A DNA stretch of 64,000 nt from positions 124,001 to 188,000 of the forward strand of contig NZ_KQ948022.1 of assembly GCF_001513965.1 (NCBI RefSeq). Reading direction: 5' to 3'. Shown here one piece after another: positions 33,178 to 42,360 of this stretch (the first letter of the stretch is position 1; each line of letters starts with the position of its first letter). This DNA is from Streptomyces cellostaticus. Its GTDB lineage: Bacteria > Actinomycetota > Actinomycetes > Streptomycetales > Streptomycetaceae. Under the pieces are notes generated by a model. The model was given only the letters and a program-made list of their open reading frames with translations. It searched no databases and was not told the DNA's origin. Position numbers and translations under genes: made by a program.

Positions 33178-33852
33178 TCACACCCGGCTCGATGTGGCCG
33201 TGTCCGCCGACAGCCGCTGGGCGACGTAGATCGGCACGACCGACAGCAGGACGAGCACGGCGGCCACGACGTTCACCACGGGGGCCTGCTGGGGCCGGGT
33301 CATGTTGTCGAAGATTCAGATGGGGAGGGTCTCGATGCCGGGTCCCGCGGTGAAGGTCGTCACCACGATCTCGTCGAAGGACAGCGCGAAGGCGAGCAGG
33401 GCGCCGGCCGGCAACGCGGAGCGGACCAGCGGGAAGGTGACGTCCGCGAAGGCACGGAAGGTGGTCGCGCCGAGGTCCATCGCCGCCTCCTCGTACGAGG
33501 CGGCCGTACGGCGCAGCCGGGCCACGACGTTGTTGAAGACCACGACGATGCAGAAGGTGGCGTGGCCGACGATCACGGTGAACAGTCCGAGGCCCACGCC
33601 GAGCGGCGCCAGGACCGTACCGAAGGCCGAGTTGAGCGCGATGCCCGTGACGATGCCGGGCAGCGCGATCGGCAGGACCACGACGAAGGACACCGTGTCG
33701 CGGCCGAAGAAGCGGTGCCGGGCCACCGCGAACGCGATGAGCGTGCCGAGGACGAGCGCGATCGCGGTGGCGCCCAGGCCCGCCTTCACGGACACCCACA
33801 GCGCGTCCCGCGCACCGGAGTTGTCGACGGCCACGGACCACCAGTCAGGCTG
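33178..33852 (-). pseudogene. Remnant of a polyamine-type ABC permease (PotC-like)
   Basis: From 33852 leftward the minus strand reads DWWSVAVDNSGARDALWVS and continues through VVLPIALPGIVTGIALNSAF and EEAAMDLGATTFRAFADVTFPLV, the EAA loop of a spermidine/putrescine-type inner-membrane permease. Two lesions are visible. The N-terminal region, which should hold the first membrane helix, is missing, and the frame runs directly into the neighbouring permease end. An in-frame TGA at 33316-33318 also follows ETLPI. Beyond it the frame continues for 46 codons (IFDNMTRPQQAP, a further membrane helix, SSRV) to a normal stop at 33178. A Trp codon TGG changed to TGA would explain it. Confidence 0.82.
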
Positions 33853-34163
33853 GTCAGGGCGCCCGTGCGGCGGATCGCCAGCAGGTACAGGACGATCACG
33901 ACCACCGGGACGGTGCCGAGCGCGGCGGCCATGGGCAGGTTGAGTTCGATGTTGGAGTACACGAGGTTGCCGATGAGCTGGGACTTGCCGCCGACGATCT
34001 GCACGGTGATGTAGTCGCCGAGGCTGAGCGAGAAGGTGAAGACCGAGCCGGCGGCCACGGACGGCACAACCATCGGGAGCACCACCGAGCGGAAGGTGCG
34101 CCGGGCCTTCGCGCCGAGGTCGGCGGAGGCGTCGAGCAGGTCGGCCGGGAGCTGTTCGTACGC
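33853..34163 (-). pseudogene. Remnant of a second ABC permease (PotB-like), 3' part only
   Basis: The minus strand encodes about 100 residues of the C-terminal half of a polyamine-type permease: AYEQLPADLLDASADLGAKARRTFRSVVLPMVVPS (the EAA-like loop), then GSVFTFSLSLGDYITVQIVGGKSQLIGNLVYS and a last membrane helix with AIRRTGALTSL. Everything upstream of AYEQ is absent: the frame turns into sequence antisense to the cache-domain gene. The 3' end also joins the other permease remnant without a proper stop, which points to a second small deletion near 33853. Confidence 0.82.
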
Positions 34164-34610
34164 CCCCTGCTGCTCGACCTCGACCCCGGCCACTCGGCGT
34201 ACTCGGACTACACGCACTGGGACTGGTTCGGCCTGCCCCGCGACACCGGGCGCCGTGCCGTGGCCGGACCGTATGTGGACTATCTCTGCTCCGACGAGTA
34301 CAGCCTCACCCTGTCCGCGCCGGTCGAGATCGAGGGGCGTTTCGCCGGGGTCGCCGCCGCCGACGTGTACCTGCGGCACTTCGAAGCGGCCATACTCCCC
34401 TTGCAGCGGCGACTTCCCCGCCCCGCCCACCTGGTGAACGCCCGCGGCCGGGTCGCCGCCTCGTCCGACCCGGCCCACCTGGCCGGCTCCCTCACCAAGG
34501 GCCCCGACTTCGGCGAACTGCTCGCCGAGGCCACGCCTGCCGAGCACGGCGGCCTGCGCCTGGTGCCGTGCCACGGCATCCCGCTCGCCCTCGTACTGGC
34601 CGAGGGCTGA
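34161..34610 (+). pseudogene. Remnant of a cache-domain sensor protein, 3' part only
   Basis: In frame from 34161 the plus strand reads RPLLLDLDPGHSAYSDYTHWDWFGLPRDTG and continues with GPYVDYLCSDEYSLTLSAPV, FAGVAAADVYLRHFEAAILP, LVNARGRVAAS and a C-terminus ending ALVLAEG. This is the membrane-distal half and end of a PDC/cache domain. No start codon with a ribosome site precedes it; the sequence changes abruptly at about 34160 into the permease remnant of opposite orientation. An ATG-like start inside (GTG at 34260) would give only 116 residues. I regard it as 5'-truncated and non-functional. Confidence 0.75.
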
Positions 34611-34634
34611 GCGGCGGGGCGTACCCGCCCGCCC

Positions 34635-35243
34635 TCAGCCGGCCGGCCGCTCCCGGTACGGTATGCGCGCCGCCTCGCGCACCTCCCCGACCGTGCTCCA
34701 CTCGTTCCCGCCCAACCGGGCCAGGGGGCGCAGCAGTTGGATGTCCGGCCGGCCGTCCACCAGGACGTCCTCACTGACGGCCGCGTGCACGACCTGGCCG
34801 AACACCACCGTCGAGTTGCCGAGCAGCAGCGTCGAGTGCAGCGTGCACTCGAGCGCGACCGGAGAGGCGGCCACCCGCGGCGGCTTCACCCGCAGCGACG
34901 GCTCGCGTGCGATGCCGACCGCGTCGAACTCGCCCTCGTGCCGGGGAAAGTCGGTCGCGGTCGCGTTGATCTCCGCGAAGAGCGGCTCGGGAGCGAAGTT
35001 GACGACGAACTCCCCTGTCTCCTCGACGTTGCGCAGCGAGTCCTTCCGGCCGACAGAGGTGAACTGCACGATGGGCGGAGCCGTGCAGGCCACGGTGAAG
35101 AACGAGTGCGGGGCCAGGTTCGCCGTCCTGCCGTCCGCGGTGAGGGTCGAGACCCACGCGATCGGCCGGGGCACGACCACGGCGGTGAGCAGCTGGTAGA
35201 ACGATCTCGGGTCCAGGGACTGGGGGGAATAGTCGACACGCAT
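34635..35243 (-). CDS. Flavin reductase-like domain protein
   Basis: This 202-aa protein belongs to the DIM6/NTAB flavin reductase-like family (COG1853 type). Typical elements are RSFYQLLTAVVVPRPIAWVSTLTADGRTANLAPHSFFTVAC near residues 13-53, with the flavin-contacting RPIAWVST and NLAPHSFF, and QFTSVGRKDSLRNVEETGEFVVN after. It should bind FMN and may reduce flavin or act as a small oxidoreductase. It is only 25 bp from the truncated cache gene, facing it, so its surroundings were also touched by the rearrangement, but it appears intact. It is probably expressed from upstream of the DUF6215 gene, 9 bp away. Confidence 0.85.
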   Translation of the reverse strand: MRVDYSPQSLDPRSFYQLLTAVVVPRPIAWVSTLTADGRTANLAPHSFFTVACTAPPIVQFTSVGRKDSLRNVEETGEFVVNFAPEPLFAEINATATDFPRHEGEFDAVGIAREPSLRVKPPRVAASPVALECTLHSTLLLGNSTVVFGQVVHAAVSEDVLVDGRPDIQLLRPLARLGGNEWSTVGEVREAARIPYRERPAG

Positions 35244-35252
35244 GGCAGAACG

Positions 35253-35921
35253 CTATGCCCATCCGGGGACCGTCGGCAGCACCCGCTCGGCGACGCGGAG
35301 CAGCGCTGTGTCGTCGGGCGGTACGTCGTCCTGGCGCCAGAGGGCGACCTCGAACGAGCCGCCCCCGTCCTTGGCGTCCCTGGCGACCAGCAGATGACGG
35401 GCGATGCCACCCGTGCCGGTGTCGACCTTGCCGCCGCCGAGGCTGAACTTGAGGGCGATGGTGTGGTCCGAGTAGAGGACGGCCGGGTGACCGAGGACCG
35501 TCCTCGGCTCCGCGGACCTGCCGAGGAGTCCGGACATCTCGGCGACCCGCAGCTCGTCGTCCGACGCCCACAGCTTCACGGAGTACGTCTTCATCGAGAC
35601 CTCCGCCTGCGGCGAGGGGGTCTCCGTGCCGTCGGCGTCCTTGACCGAGCTCTCGGACCCGTAGGCGGTCTCGGCCTGTTCCCGCGGTGTCCCGAGGAGC
35701 GCGGGCAGGTCCGACCGGTTCAGTGCCGTACACAGCCGCGCCGCGGACACGTGCTTGCCGGCGGGCTGGTGATCGTCGTTGGAGCAGGTGGCCGGTCCCC
35801 GGTCCGAGGAGCCCTGCCATTGCTCCTGCGCCCACAGGACTCCCAGCAACCCCGCGAAGGCCACCACCGCCGCGACTGCCTGGACCCCCGGTCTCCCCTC
35901 CTTGGACGCGGCGTCGACCAT
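35253..35921 (-). CDS. DUF6215-type membrane-anchored protein
   Basis: This 222-aa protein has a short cytoplasmic start, one membrane helix (about residues 13-30, VQAVAAVVAFAGLLGVLWA) and an outside domain. Its recurrent blocks are CSNDDHQPAGKHVSAARLCTALNRSDLPALLGTP and TVLGHPAVLYSDHTIALKFSLGGG, ending WRQDDVPPDDTALLRVAERVLPTVPGW. I match it to DUF6215, a Streptomyces-restricted family, from memory of these blocks. The function is unknown. It precedes the flavin reductase gene by 9 bp in the same direction. Confidence 0.75.
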   Translation of the reverse strand: MVDAASKEGRPGVQAVAAVVAFAGLLGVLWAQEQWQGSSDRGPATCSNDDHQPAGKHVSAARLCTALNRSDLPALLGTPREQAETAYGSESSVKDADGTETPSPQAEVSMKTYSVKLWASDDELRVAEMSGLLGRSAEPRTVLGHPAVLYSDHTIALKFSLGGGKVDTGTGGIARHLLVARDAKDGGGSFEVALWRQDDVPPDDTALLRVAERVLPTVPGWA

Positions 35922-36003
35922 GCCCCCACCTCTGCTGTTCCCCCGGCAAATGTCCGGGGAGCCTACCCGGTGATCGTCCCGTTCGGCATCCGGGAATCGG
36001 CGG

Positions 36004-37482
36004 TCAGTCGACCGGCCAGGTGTGCACCGGCGCGTTGAGGTGCATGTAGTCGATGTACAGCTGCGTCATCCGCCGCAGGGACTCGTGCCGGCCGGCCCGG
36101 GAGGCGGACTCCAGGCGGTGGACCATCTCCTTCTGCCACACGGCCCCGTTGCGCGCGGTGACACAGCGCTGCTCGATGATGCCGAGCAGCGGCTCCCGCC
36201 AGGCCGCGTCCATGCCGGAGTGCTCAAGGCCGCGGTGCGCCAGGGGCAGCAGCCGCCGCAGGACCAGTTCGGGCACCGGCACCTCGCCCATGCCGGGCCA
36301 GTACAACGCCGCCTCGATGCCGTGCCGCGCCGCCGTGTGGAGGTTCTCCTCGGCCGCGGCGAAGGACATCCGCGACCACACCGGCCGGTCCTCCTCCACC
36401 AGGGCGCGGGTGAGCCCGTAGTAGAAGGCGCCGCCCGCGAGGGTGTCCGCGACGGTCGGGCCGGCGGGCAGCACCCGGTTCTCCACCCGGACGTGCGGTC
36501 TGTCGTGGGAGATGGCATACACCGGCCGGTTCCAGCGGTAGATCGTGCCGTTGTGCAGGGTGAGTTCGGAGAGTTCGGGGATGTCCCCGCGGTCCAGCGT
36601 CTCCGCCGGGTCCTGCGCGTCGCACAGGGGCAGCAGGGCCGGGAAGTAGCGCAGGTTCTCCTCGAAGAGGTCGAAGACGCTGTTGATCCATCGCTCGCCG
36701 AACCACACCCGGGGCCGTACCCCCTGTATTTTGATCTCTTCGGGGCGGGTGTCGGTCGCCTGCTCGAACAGCGGGATACGGGTCTCGTGCCACAGCTCCT
36801 TGCCGAACAGGAACGGCGAGTTGGCCGACAGCGCGACCTGGACCCCGGCGATGGCCTGCGCCGCGTTCCAGTAGGCGGCGAAGGTGTCCGGGGAGACCTG
36901 AAGGTGGAACTGGGTGCTGGTGCAGGCGGCCTCCGGAGTGATCGTGTCCGCGTAGGTCCGCAGCCGGTCGACACCGTCCACCTCGATCCGCAGATCCTCG
37001 CCCCGGGCCGCGAAGACCTGGTCGTTGAGCAGCCGGTAGCGCGGATTCTCCGACAGCGTCTCCTCGCCGATGTCCTCCTGCCGCAGGGTGGGCAGAATGC
37101 CGATCATGACCAGCCGCGCGCCCACCGACCTGGCCCGCTCGTCCGCGTGGTTCAGCGCCGAGCGGATCTCGGACTCCCAGGCGTCGGGACCGCCCGCCGT
37201 CAGCCGCCGGGGCGGGACGTTGATCTCGAGGTTGAACCGGCCCAGTTCCGTGGACCAGGCGGGATCCGCGATCGCCTCGAGCACATCGCTGTTGCGCATC
37301 GCCGGCTCGGCCTCGTCGTCGACCAGATTCAGCTCGATCTCCAGGCCGACCTGAGGCCGTTCGGACTCGAACTGCGACTCGCGCAGCATCTGCGCGAACG
37401 CATCGAGGCACTCCTGCATCTTGATCCGGTACCGGCGGCGGTCCTCGCGGGTGAAGACGAGCGCCGGGACATCCCGTCCCAT
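36004..37482 (-). CDS. Glutamate-cysteine ligase family 2 (GCS2-type) enzyme
   Basis: This 492-aa enzyme is of the ATP-dependent carboxylate-amine ligase fold. Visible features are VGLEIELNLVDDEAEP near residues 45-60 (metal-binding acidic residues), FNLEINVPPRRL near 90, CTSTQFHLQVSPDTF near 190, SANSPFLFGKELWHETRIPLFEQ, and VRVENRVLPAGPTVADTLA. These match GCS2 ligases related to EgtA/YbdK. Gamma-glutamylcysteine or another gamma-glutamyl amide is the likely product. No other ergothioneine or mycothiol gene lies nearby. I chose the ATG at 37482, preceded by AGGAGG; a GTG at 37512 is possible. Confidence 0.82.
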   Translation of the reverse strand: MGRDVPALVFTREDRRRYRIKMQECLDAFAQMLRESQFESERPQVGLEIELNLVDDEAEPAMRNSDVLEAIADPAWSTELGRFNLEINVPPRRLTAGGPDAWESEIRSALNHADERARSVGARLVMIGILPTLRQEDIGEETLSENPRYRLLNDQVFAARGEDLRIEVDGVDRLRTYADTITPEAACTSTQFHLQVSPDTFAAYWNAAQAIAGVQVALSANSPFLFGKELWHETRIPLFEQATDTRPEEIKIQGVRPRVWFGERWINSVFDLFEENLRYFPALLPLCDAQDPAETLDRGDIPELSELTLHNGTIYRWNRPVYAISHDRPHVRVENRVLPAGPTVADTLAGGAFYYGLTRALVEEDRPVWSRMSFAAAEENLHTAARHGIEAALYWPGMGEVPVPELVLRRLLPLAHRGLEHSGMDAAWREPLLGIIEQRCVTARNGAVWQKEMVHRLESASRAGRHESLRRMTQLYIDYMHLNAPVHTWPVD

Positions 37483-37573
37483 CGGCCCTCCTGGATTCCG
37501 CTCCTCGGACACCTCTCCACCCAGCGTCGCACCGACCGGCGGCCCTCACCAAGCGGATGGCGAGGCCCTGGGC

Positions 37574-39640
37574 CTACAGGGCGCGGGCGACGAGCAGGGC
37601 CACGTCGTCGTGGTCGTCGGGATGACGCAGGCCGTACAGCAGCAGGTCGCAGGTCTCCTCGAGCGGGCGGCCGGGGTCGTCGAGGAACCCGAGGAGGACG
37701 TTCAAGCGGTCGTCGATGGGGTGCTGCCGGGTCTCCACGAGACCGTCGGTGTAGAAGACCAGCAGGTCGCCGGTGCGCAGCTCGACCGTGTCGGCCTCGA
37801 ACGGGATGCCGCCGACACCGAGCGGCGCTGCGGTGGGCAGATCCAGGAAGCAGGGCGGCTGACCGGGCCGCGCGAGCGCGGGCGGCATGTGTCCCGCGTT
37901 GGCGAGGGTGCACTGTCGCGTGCGGGGGTCGTAGACCGCGTAGAGGCAGGTGACGATGTAGTGCTCCAGATCGCAGGTGATCTTGTCGAGATGCTGGAGC
38001 ACCGCGCCGGGGGCGAGGTCCAGGTCCGCGTAGGCACAGGTGGCGGTGCGCAGCCGGCCCATGGTGGCGGCCGCGTCGATGCCGTTGCCCATGACGTCGC
38101 CCACCACCAGGGCGGTCTTGTCGTCGGCGAGCGGGATGACGTCGTACCAGTCGCCGCCGACTTCGCTGGTGGCCTGTGCGGGCTGGTAGCGGGAGGCGAG
38201 TTCGAGGCCCGTGTGGTGCGGCGAGTGGTCGGGCAGCAGGCTGCGCTGGAGCGTGAGGGCGGTGTTGCGCACGCTCTGGAACCAGCGGGCGTTGTCGATG
38301 GCCACGGCGGCGCGGCTGGCCAGCTCGCCGGCCAGGACCACGTCGTCCTCGTCGAAGGGCACCGGGTTGCGGGTGCGTTTGAGGTCGAGGGCGCCGAGCA
38401 CCTCGCCGTGGGCGATCAGCGGCACGGCGAGATAGGAGTGGACGCCGGCGCGGGCCAGAAGTGCGCCGGCCTCGGCGTTGCGTGCGATGCGCGGCAGATC
38501 CTGAGCGCCGACATGGCGGACGAGGACCGGCCGGCCGGTGTGGACGCACAGGGTGACCAGACGGTCGCCGTCGTAGGCGGCGAGGTCGCCGGGCGGATCG
38601 GCGGCGCGCAGCGCCACGGTCGGGTGGGCCGCCTTGAGGGCGAGCGCGCGGAACAGCTCCGGGCCGTTTTCCGGCCGGCTGACGCGGCGCAGGGCCAGCG
38701 CGGAGTCGAGGACGTCCACCGCGACCACGTCCGCGAGCACGGGCGTGCAGATGTCGGCCAGTTCGTGCGCGGTCTGCTCCACCTCCAGTGTGGTGCCGAC
38801 GCGGGCGGAGGCATCGGCGACGAGGGCCAGGCGGCGCCGGGCCCGGTCGGCCTCGGCGGCCGCGCGGTGCCGCTCGGTGACGTCGACGACGGAGGTGGCC
38901 GCGCCCAGCACCCGCCCGCCGGGGTCCTCCAGACGGTAGAAGGACAGCGACCAGGCGTGCTCGTGGTCGGGGTCGGCCGGGGGACGGCCCACGTGGTACT
39001 GGTCGAGGAGGGGCGTGCCGGTGGCGAGCACCTGACGCAGCGCGGACTCCACGGTTTCCACGTCGGGGAAGGGCAGCGTCTCCCGCAGGTGACGGCCGAT
39101 GTGGTCCTCGGCGGGAATGCCGTCGATCCGCTCCAGCGCCGGATTGACCAGGAGGTACCGCAGGTCGGGGTCCAGGAGGGCCAGACCGATGGGGGACTGG
39201 TTGATCAGCCGCTCGCACAGGGCCAGGTCGGTCTCGACGCGCTGGAGCAGGGTGTGGTCGGCCGCGATGCCCAGCGCGTAGACGTCGCCCAGATCGTCCA
39301 GCAGCCGCATGGTGCGGAACTCCGTCAGGCGGCTGCTGCCGTCCTTGTGCCGGACCGGGAAGGCGCCGGCCCAGCCCCGGCCGGTCTCCAGCACCTCGGT
39401 GAACAGGCTCACCACGGCCTGCAGGTGCTCGGGACGGATGAGCAGCCGCGCCGCGTACTGGCCGAGGACGTCCTCCGCGGTGTAGCCGAACAGTTCCTCG
39501 GCCTGCGGGGTCCAGAAGACGATGCGCCCGTTGGTGTCCAGCGCCACCGCGGCCACGCTGAGCATGTCCAGCAGGCCGGTCGGCCGGGGCCGCTCGGGGC
39601 TGTACTCGTCGCCGTCGGCGCGGAAGGAATCCCCTGCCAT
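37574..39640 (-). CDS. Multi-domain SpoIIE-type phosphatase (PAS-PAS-GAF-PP2C)
   Basis: This 688-aa soluble signalling protein has PAS1 at about residues 22-130 (VFWTPQAEELFGYTAEDVLGQ), PAS2 at about 140-255 (INQSPIGLALLDPDLRYLLVN...VDVTER), a GAF domain at about 275-435, and a PP2C phosphatase at about 460-688. The PP2C metal motifs are EVGGDWYDVIPL, VVGDVMGNG, YTDGLVETR and HDDVALLVA. It would dephosphorylate an anti-anti-sigma factor in response to a ligand or redox signal. It is divergent from a second phosphatase of similar architecture. Unlike that protein it lacks a C-terminal ATPase kinase domain. Confidence 0.9.
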   Translation of the reverse strand: MAGDSFRADGDEYSPERPRPTGLLDMLSVAAVALDTNGRIVFWTPQAEELFGYTAEDVLGQYAARLLIRPEHLQAVVSLFTEVLETGRGWAGAFPVRHKDGSSRLTEFRTMRLLDDLGDVYALGIAADHTLLQRVETDLALCERLINQSPIGLALLDPDLRYLLVNPALERIDGIPAEDHIGRHLRETLPFPDVETVESALRQVLATGTPLLDQYHVGRPPADPDHEHAWSLSFYRLEDPGGRVLGAATSVVDVTERHRAAAEADRARRRLALVADASARVGTTLEVEQTAHELADICTPVLADVVAVDVLDSALALRRVSRPENGPELFRALALKAAHPTVALRAADPPGDLAAYDGDRLVTLCVHTGRPVLVRHVGAQDLPRIARNAEAGALLARAGVHSYLAVPLIAHGEVLGALDLKRTRNPVPFDEDDVVLAGELASRAAVAIDNARWFQSVRNTALTLQRSLLPDHSPHHTGLELASRYQPAQATSEVGGDWYDVIPLADDKTALVVGDVMGNGIDAAATMGRLRTATCAYADLDLAPGAVLQHLDKITCDLEHYIVTCLYAVYDPRTRQCTLANAGHMPPALARPGQPPCFLDLPTAAPLGVGGIPFEADTVELRTGDLLVFYTDGLVETRQHPIDDRLNVLLGFLDDPGRPLEETCDLLLYGLRHPDDHDDVALLVARAL

Positions 39641-39840
39641 CGCAGATCCACCTCCACCGGCCGGTCGGCCGGCCGTGCCGGTACGGCCGCGCCCGAGCGC
39701 TCATGAGCGGTACCTCCATGCTGCCCCCGGTGCTCCGCCTGGCCCAACCCCAGCGCTCCGGCCCCGGCACACTGTGCGGCCCGGCCCGTGCACATCGGGC
39801 GGACAAGCAGGAACATGGTGGAGACAGAGGATGGAACGGG

Positions 39841-42303
39841 ATGGAATCTGGGCGAAAGGGTTTCGGCGCCTCCACCTCCATGGGGGCGGGTGATCTCTTC
39901 GACGCGTCCACCGACGCGACGGCGGTGCTCGCGGCGGACGGTGTCGTGGTCGGCTGGACCCGGGCCGCCGAGGCCCTGCTCGGGCACTCCGCCTCGGACG
40001 TCGTCGGGCGCTCCGCCGCGCGTCTGCTGGCCATGCCCGAGGATCCGGTACGCGCCGCCGGCATCGCGCAGCGGTGCCGCGCCGGGATGGGATGGAACGG
40101 TCTCATCCCCGTACGGCACCAGGACGGCCGCCGCATCGACATCGACCTCCGGGTCTCGGCCTCCTTCCCCATCGGCGAGAAGGAGTGCTTTCTGCTCTCG
40201 GCGCGGGAGCAGCGGCGGCAGTGGACGGTGGGCCAGTCCGTCCTGGACGGGTTCCTGACCCGTGCACCGGTCGGCATGGCCGTGATGGATCTGGAACTGC
40301 GCTATGTATGGCTGAACGACACGCTGGAACGGTTCGGCGGTGTGCCCCGGGAACAGCGGCTGGGGCGTCGGCTGAGCGAGCTGCTGCCGGGCCTGCAGGC
40401 GGAGACCATCGAGGGTCTGATGCGCAAGGTGCTGGCGACGCGCGAGCCGGTGACCGACCACGAGTACCTCGGATGGAGCTGGGCCGATCCGCACCGCCAG
40501 CACGCCTACTCCACCTCGTTCTTCCCTCTGGTGGACGGCGCCGACACCGTCGCCGGGGTCTGCTACATGGTCCAGGACGTCACCGAGCGGTGGACCGCCC
40601 GTAAGCTCCTGTCGCTGGTCAACGAAGCCGGCACCAGCGTCGGCAGGACCCTCGACGTGATGCGGACGGCTCAGGAACTGGCCGACTTCGCGGTCCCCCG
40701 CTTCGCGGACTTCGTCGTCGTCGACCTCCTGGAGCATGTGCTCAGCACGGAGGGGCACGGGGCATGGCTGAGCGATGCGGGACCGGCTCCCGCGCGTCCG
40801 ACGATGCGCCGCGCGGGCATGCAGTCGGCACGCGCGGGCTGCCCCGAGGCGGTGGCCCAGATCGGCGACGAGGTGGACTTCCTCCCTCCGGTCAGCGACG
40901 TGAACCTGCTCATCAGCGGCGATCCGGTCCTCATCGCGGTCCTCGACCCGTCCGACGACACCTGGGCGACCGAACAGCCCGTACGGGCGGCCCGCATCCG
41001 TGAGTTCGGTCTCCACTCCCTCATCTCCGTGCCGATGCGGGCGCGCAACACGGTGCTGGGCCTGACGACGTTCGCCCGCTCGCTCAACCCGGTCTCGTTC
41101 GGGCCCGACGACGTCCTGCTCGCCCACGAGCTGGTGGCACGCGCGGCGGTGTGCGTCGACAACGCCCGCCGGTACACCCGGGAACACACCGCGGCGGTCA
41201 CCCTCCAGCGCAGCCTGCTGCCGCACGCCCTGACCGGCGGAACGGCGCTGGAGGTGGCCTCCTCCTACCTGCCGGCCGACGCGACCGGCGGAGTCGGCGG
41301 CGACTGGTTCGACGTGATCCCGCTGTCCGGCGCCCGCGTGGGACTCGTCGTCGGGGACGTGGTGGGCCACGGCATCTCCGCGGCGGCGAGCATGGGCCGG
41401 CTGCGTACGGCCGTGCAGACCCTCGCCGACCTGGAGATGCCCCCCGACGACCTGCTCGCCCACCTCGACGACCTCGTGCTGCGGCTGAGCGACGAGGAGA
41501 GCGATCGCGGCGCGGCCGCCACCAGTACGGCGACCTTCATCGGCGCGACCTGCCTGTACGCCGTCTACGACCCGGTCACCCGGCGGTGCACGATGGCCCG
41601 GGCCGGACACCCGCCGCCCGTCGTCGTCGGACCGGACGGATACGCCCGCTTCCCCGAGATTCCGGCTGGACCCCCGCTCGGGCTGGGCGGCATGGCCTTC
41701 GAGGTCGCCGAGATCGAGCTGGCCGAGAACAGCCTCATCGGTCTCTACACCGACGGCCTGATCGAGGGAATCGACCACGACGTCGAGACGGGCATGTCCC
41801 GGCTGGGCGAGGTGCTGACCCGGACCGGAACCGACCTCGCCACCTTGTGCACCTCCGCCGTCGAGCAGTTGGTGCCGGTGCCGCAGCCCGACGACATCGC
41901 CCTTCTGCTGGCGCGCACCCACGCCCTGCGGGCGGACCAGGTCGCCTCGTGGGACGTGCCCGCCGACCCGGCCGCCGTCGCCCACGCCAGAGCCGAGGCC
42001 ACCCGCCAGGTTGTGGACTGGGGCCTTGGGGAACTGACCATGACGACGGAACTCATCGTCAGCGAACTGGTCACCAACGCCATCCGCTACGCCGAACCGC
42101 CCATCCGGCTACGGCTGCTCCGCGACACCCGTCTGACCTGCGAGGTCGCCGACGCCAGCAGTACCGCCCCGCGCCTGAGGCACGCCCGCAGCACGGACGA
42201 GGGCGGCCGCGGCCTGTTCCTGGTGGCCCAGCTCTCCCACCGCTGGGGTGCCCGCTACACGGCCGAAGGAAAGATCATCTGGGCCGAGCAGGAGATCCCG
42301 TGA
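39841..42303 (+). CDS. Multi-domain SpoIIE-type phosphatase with kinase-like domain (PAS-PAS-GAF-PP2C-HATPase)
   Basis: This 820-aa protein has PAS1 about 12-120 (VVVGWTRAAEALLGHSASDVVG), PAS2 about 145-255 (RAPVGMAVMDLELRYVWLND...VQDVTERW), GAF about 265-425, PP2C about 445-660 (GGVGGDWFDVIPLSG, VVGDVVGHG, YTDGLIEG, DDIALLLA), and a HATPase_c domain about 690-815 with ELIVSELVTNAIRYA and GGRGLFLVAQL. It thus joins phosphatase and anti-sigma-type kinase in one chain, a common Streptomyces design. I chose the ATG at 39841; an ATG at 39880 is also possible. It shares a 200-bp divergent region with the 688-aa phosphatase. Confidence 0.9.
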   Translation: MESGRKGFGASTSMGAGDLFDASTDATAVLAADGVVVGWTRAAEALLGHSASDVVGRSAARLLAMPEDPVRAAGIAQRCRAGMGWNGLIPVRHQDGRRIDIDLRVSASFPIGEKECFLLSAREQRRQWTVGQSVLDGFLTRAPVGMAVMDLELRYVWLNDTLERFGGVPREQRLGRRLSELLPGLQAETIEGLMRKVLATREPVTDHEYLGWSWADPHRQHAYSTSFFPLVDGADTVAGVCYMVQDVTERWTARKLLSLVNEAGTSVGRTLDVMRTAQELADFAVPRFADFVVVDLLEHVLSTEGHGAWLSDAGPAPARPTMRRAGMQSARAGCPEAVAQIGDEVDFLPPVSDVNLLISGDPVLIAVLDPSDDTWATEQPVRAARIREFGLHSLISVPMRARNTVLGLTTFARSLNPVSFGPDDVLLAHELVARAAVCVDNARRYTREHTAAVTLQRSLLPHALTGGTALEVASSYLPADATGGVGGDWFDVIPLSGARVGLVVGDVVGHGISAAASMGRLRTAVQTLADLEMPPDDLLAHLDDLVLRLSDEESDRGAAATSTATFIGATCLYAVYDPVTRRCTMARAGHPPPVVVGPDGYARFPEIPAGPPLGLGGMAFEVAEIELAENSLIGLYTDGLIEGIDHDVETGMSRLGEVLTRTGTDLATLCTSAVEQLVPVPQPDDIALLLARTHALRADQVASWDVPADPAAVAHARAEATRQVVDWGLGELTMTTELIVSELVTNAIRYAEPPIRLRLLRDTRLTCEVADASSTAPRLRHARSTDEGGRGLFLVAQLSHRWGARYTAEGKIIWAEQEIP

Positions 42304-42360
42304 CGAGATCGGGAGACGAAGGCCTGTGCCTCCTCGTGGTGGTGAACCGGCCGTTCGGCG

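Noticed and set aside
37421..39706. 760-codon plus-strand open frame opposite the 688-aa phosphatase
   Set aside because: It is complementary to a clearly conserved PAS-GAF-PP2C protein and has no recognisable protein features.
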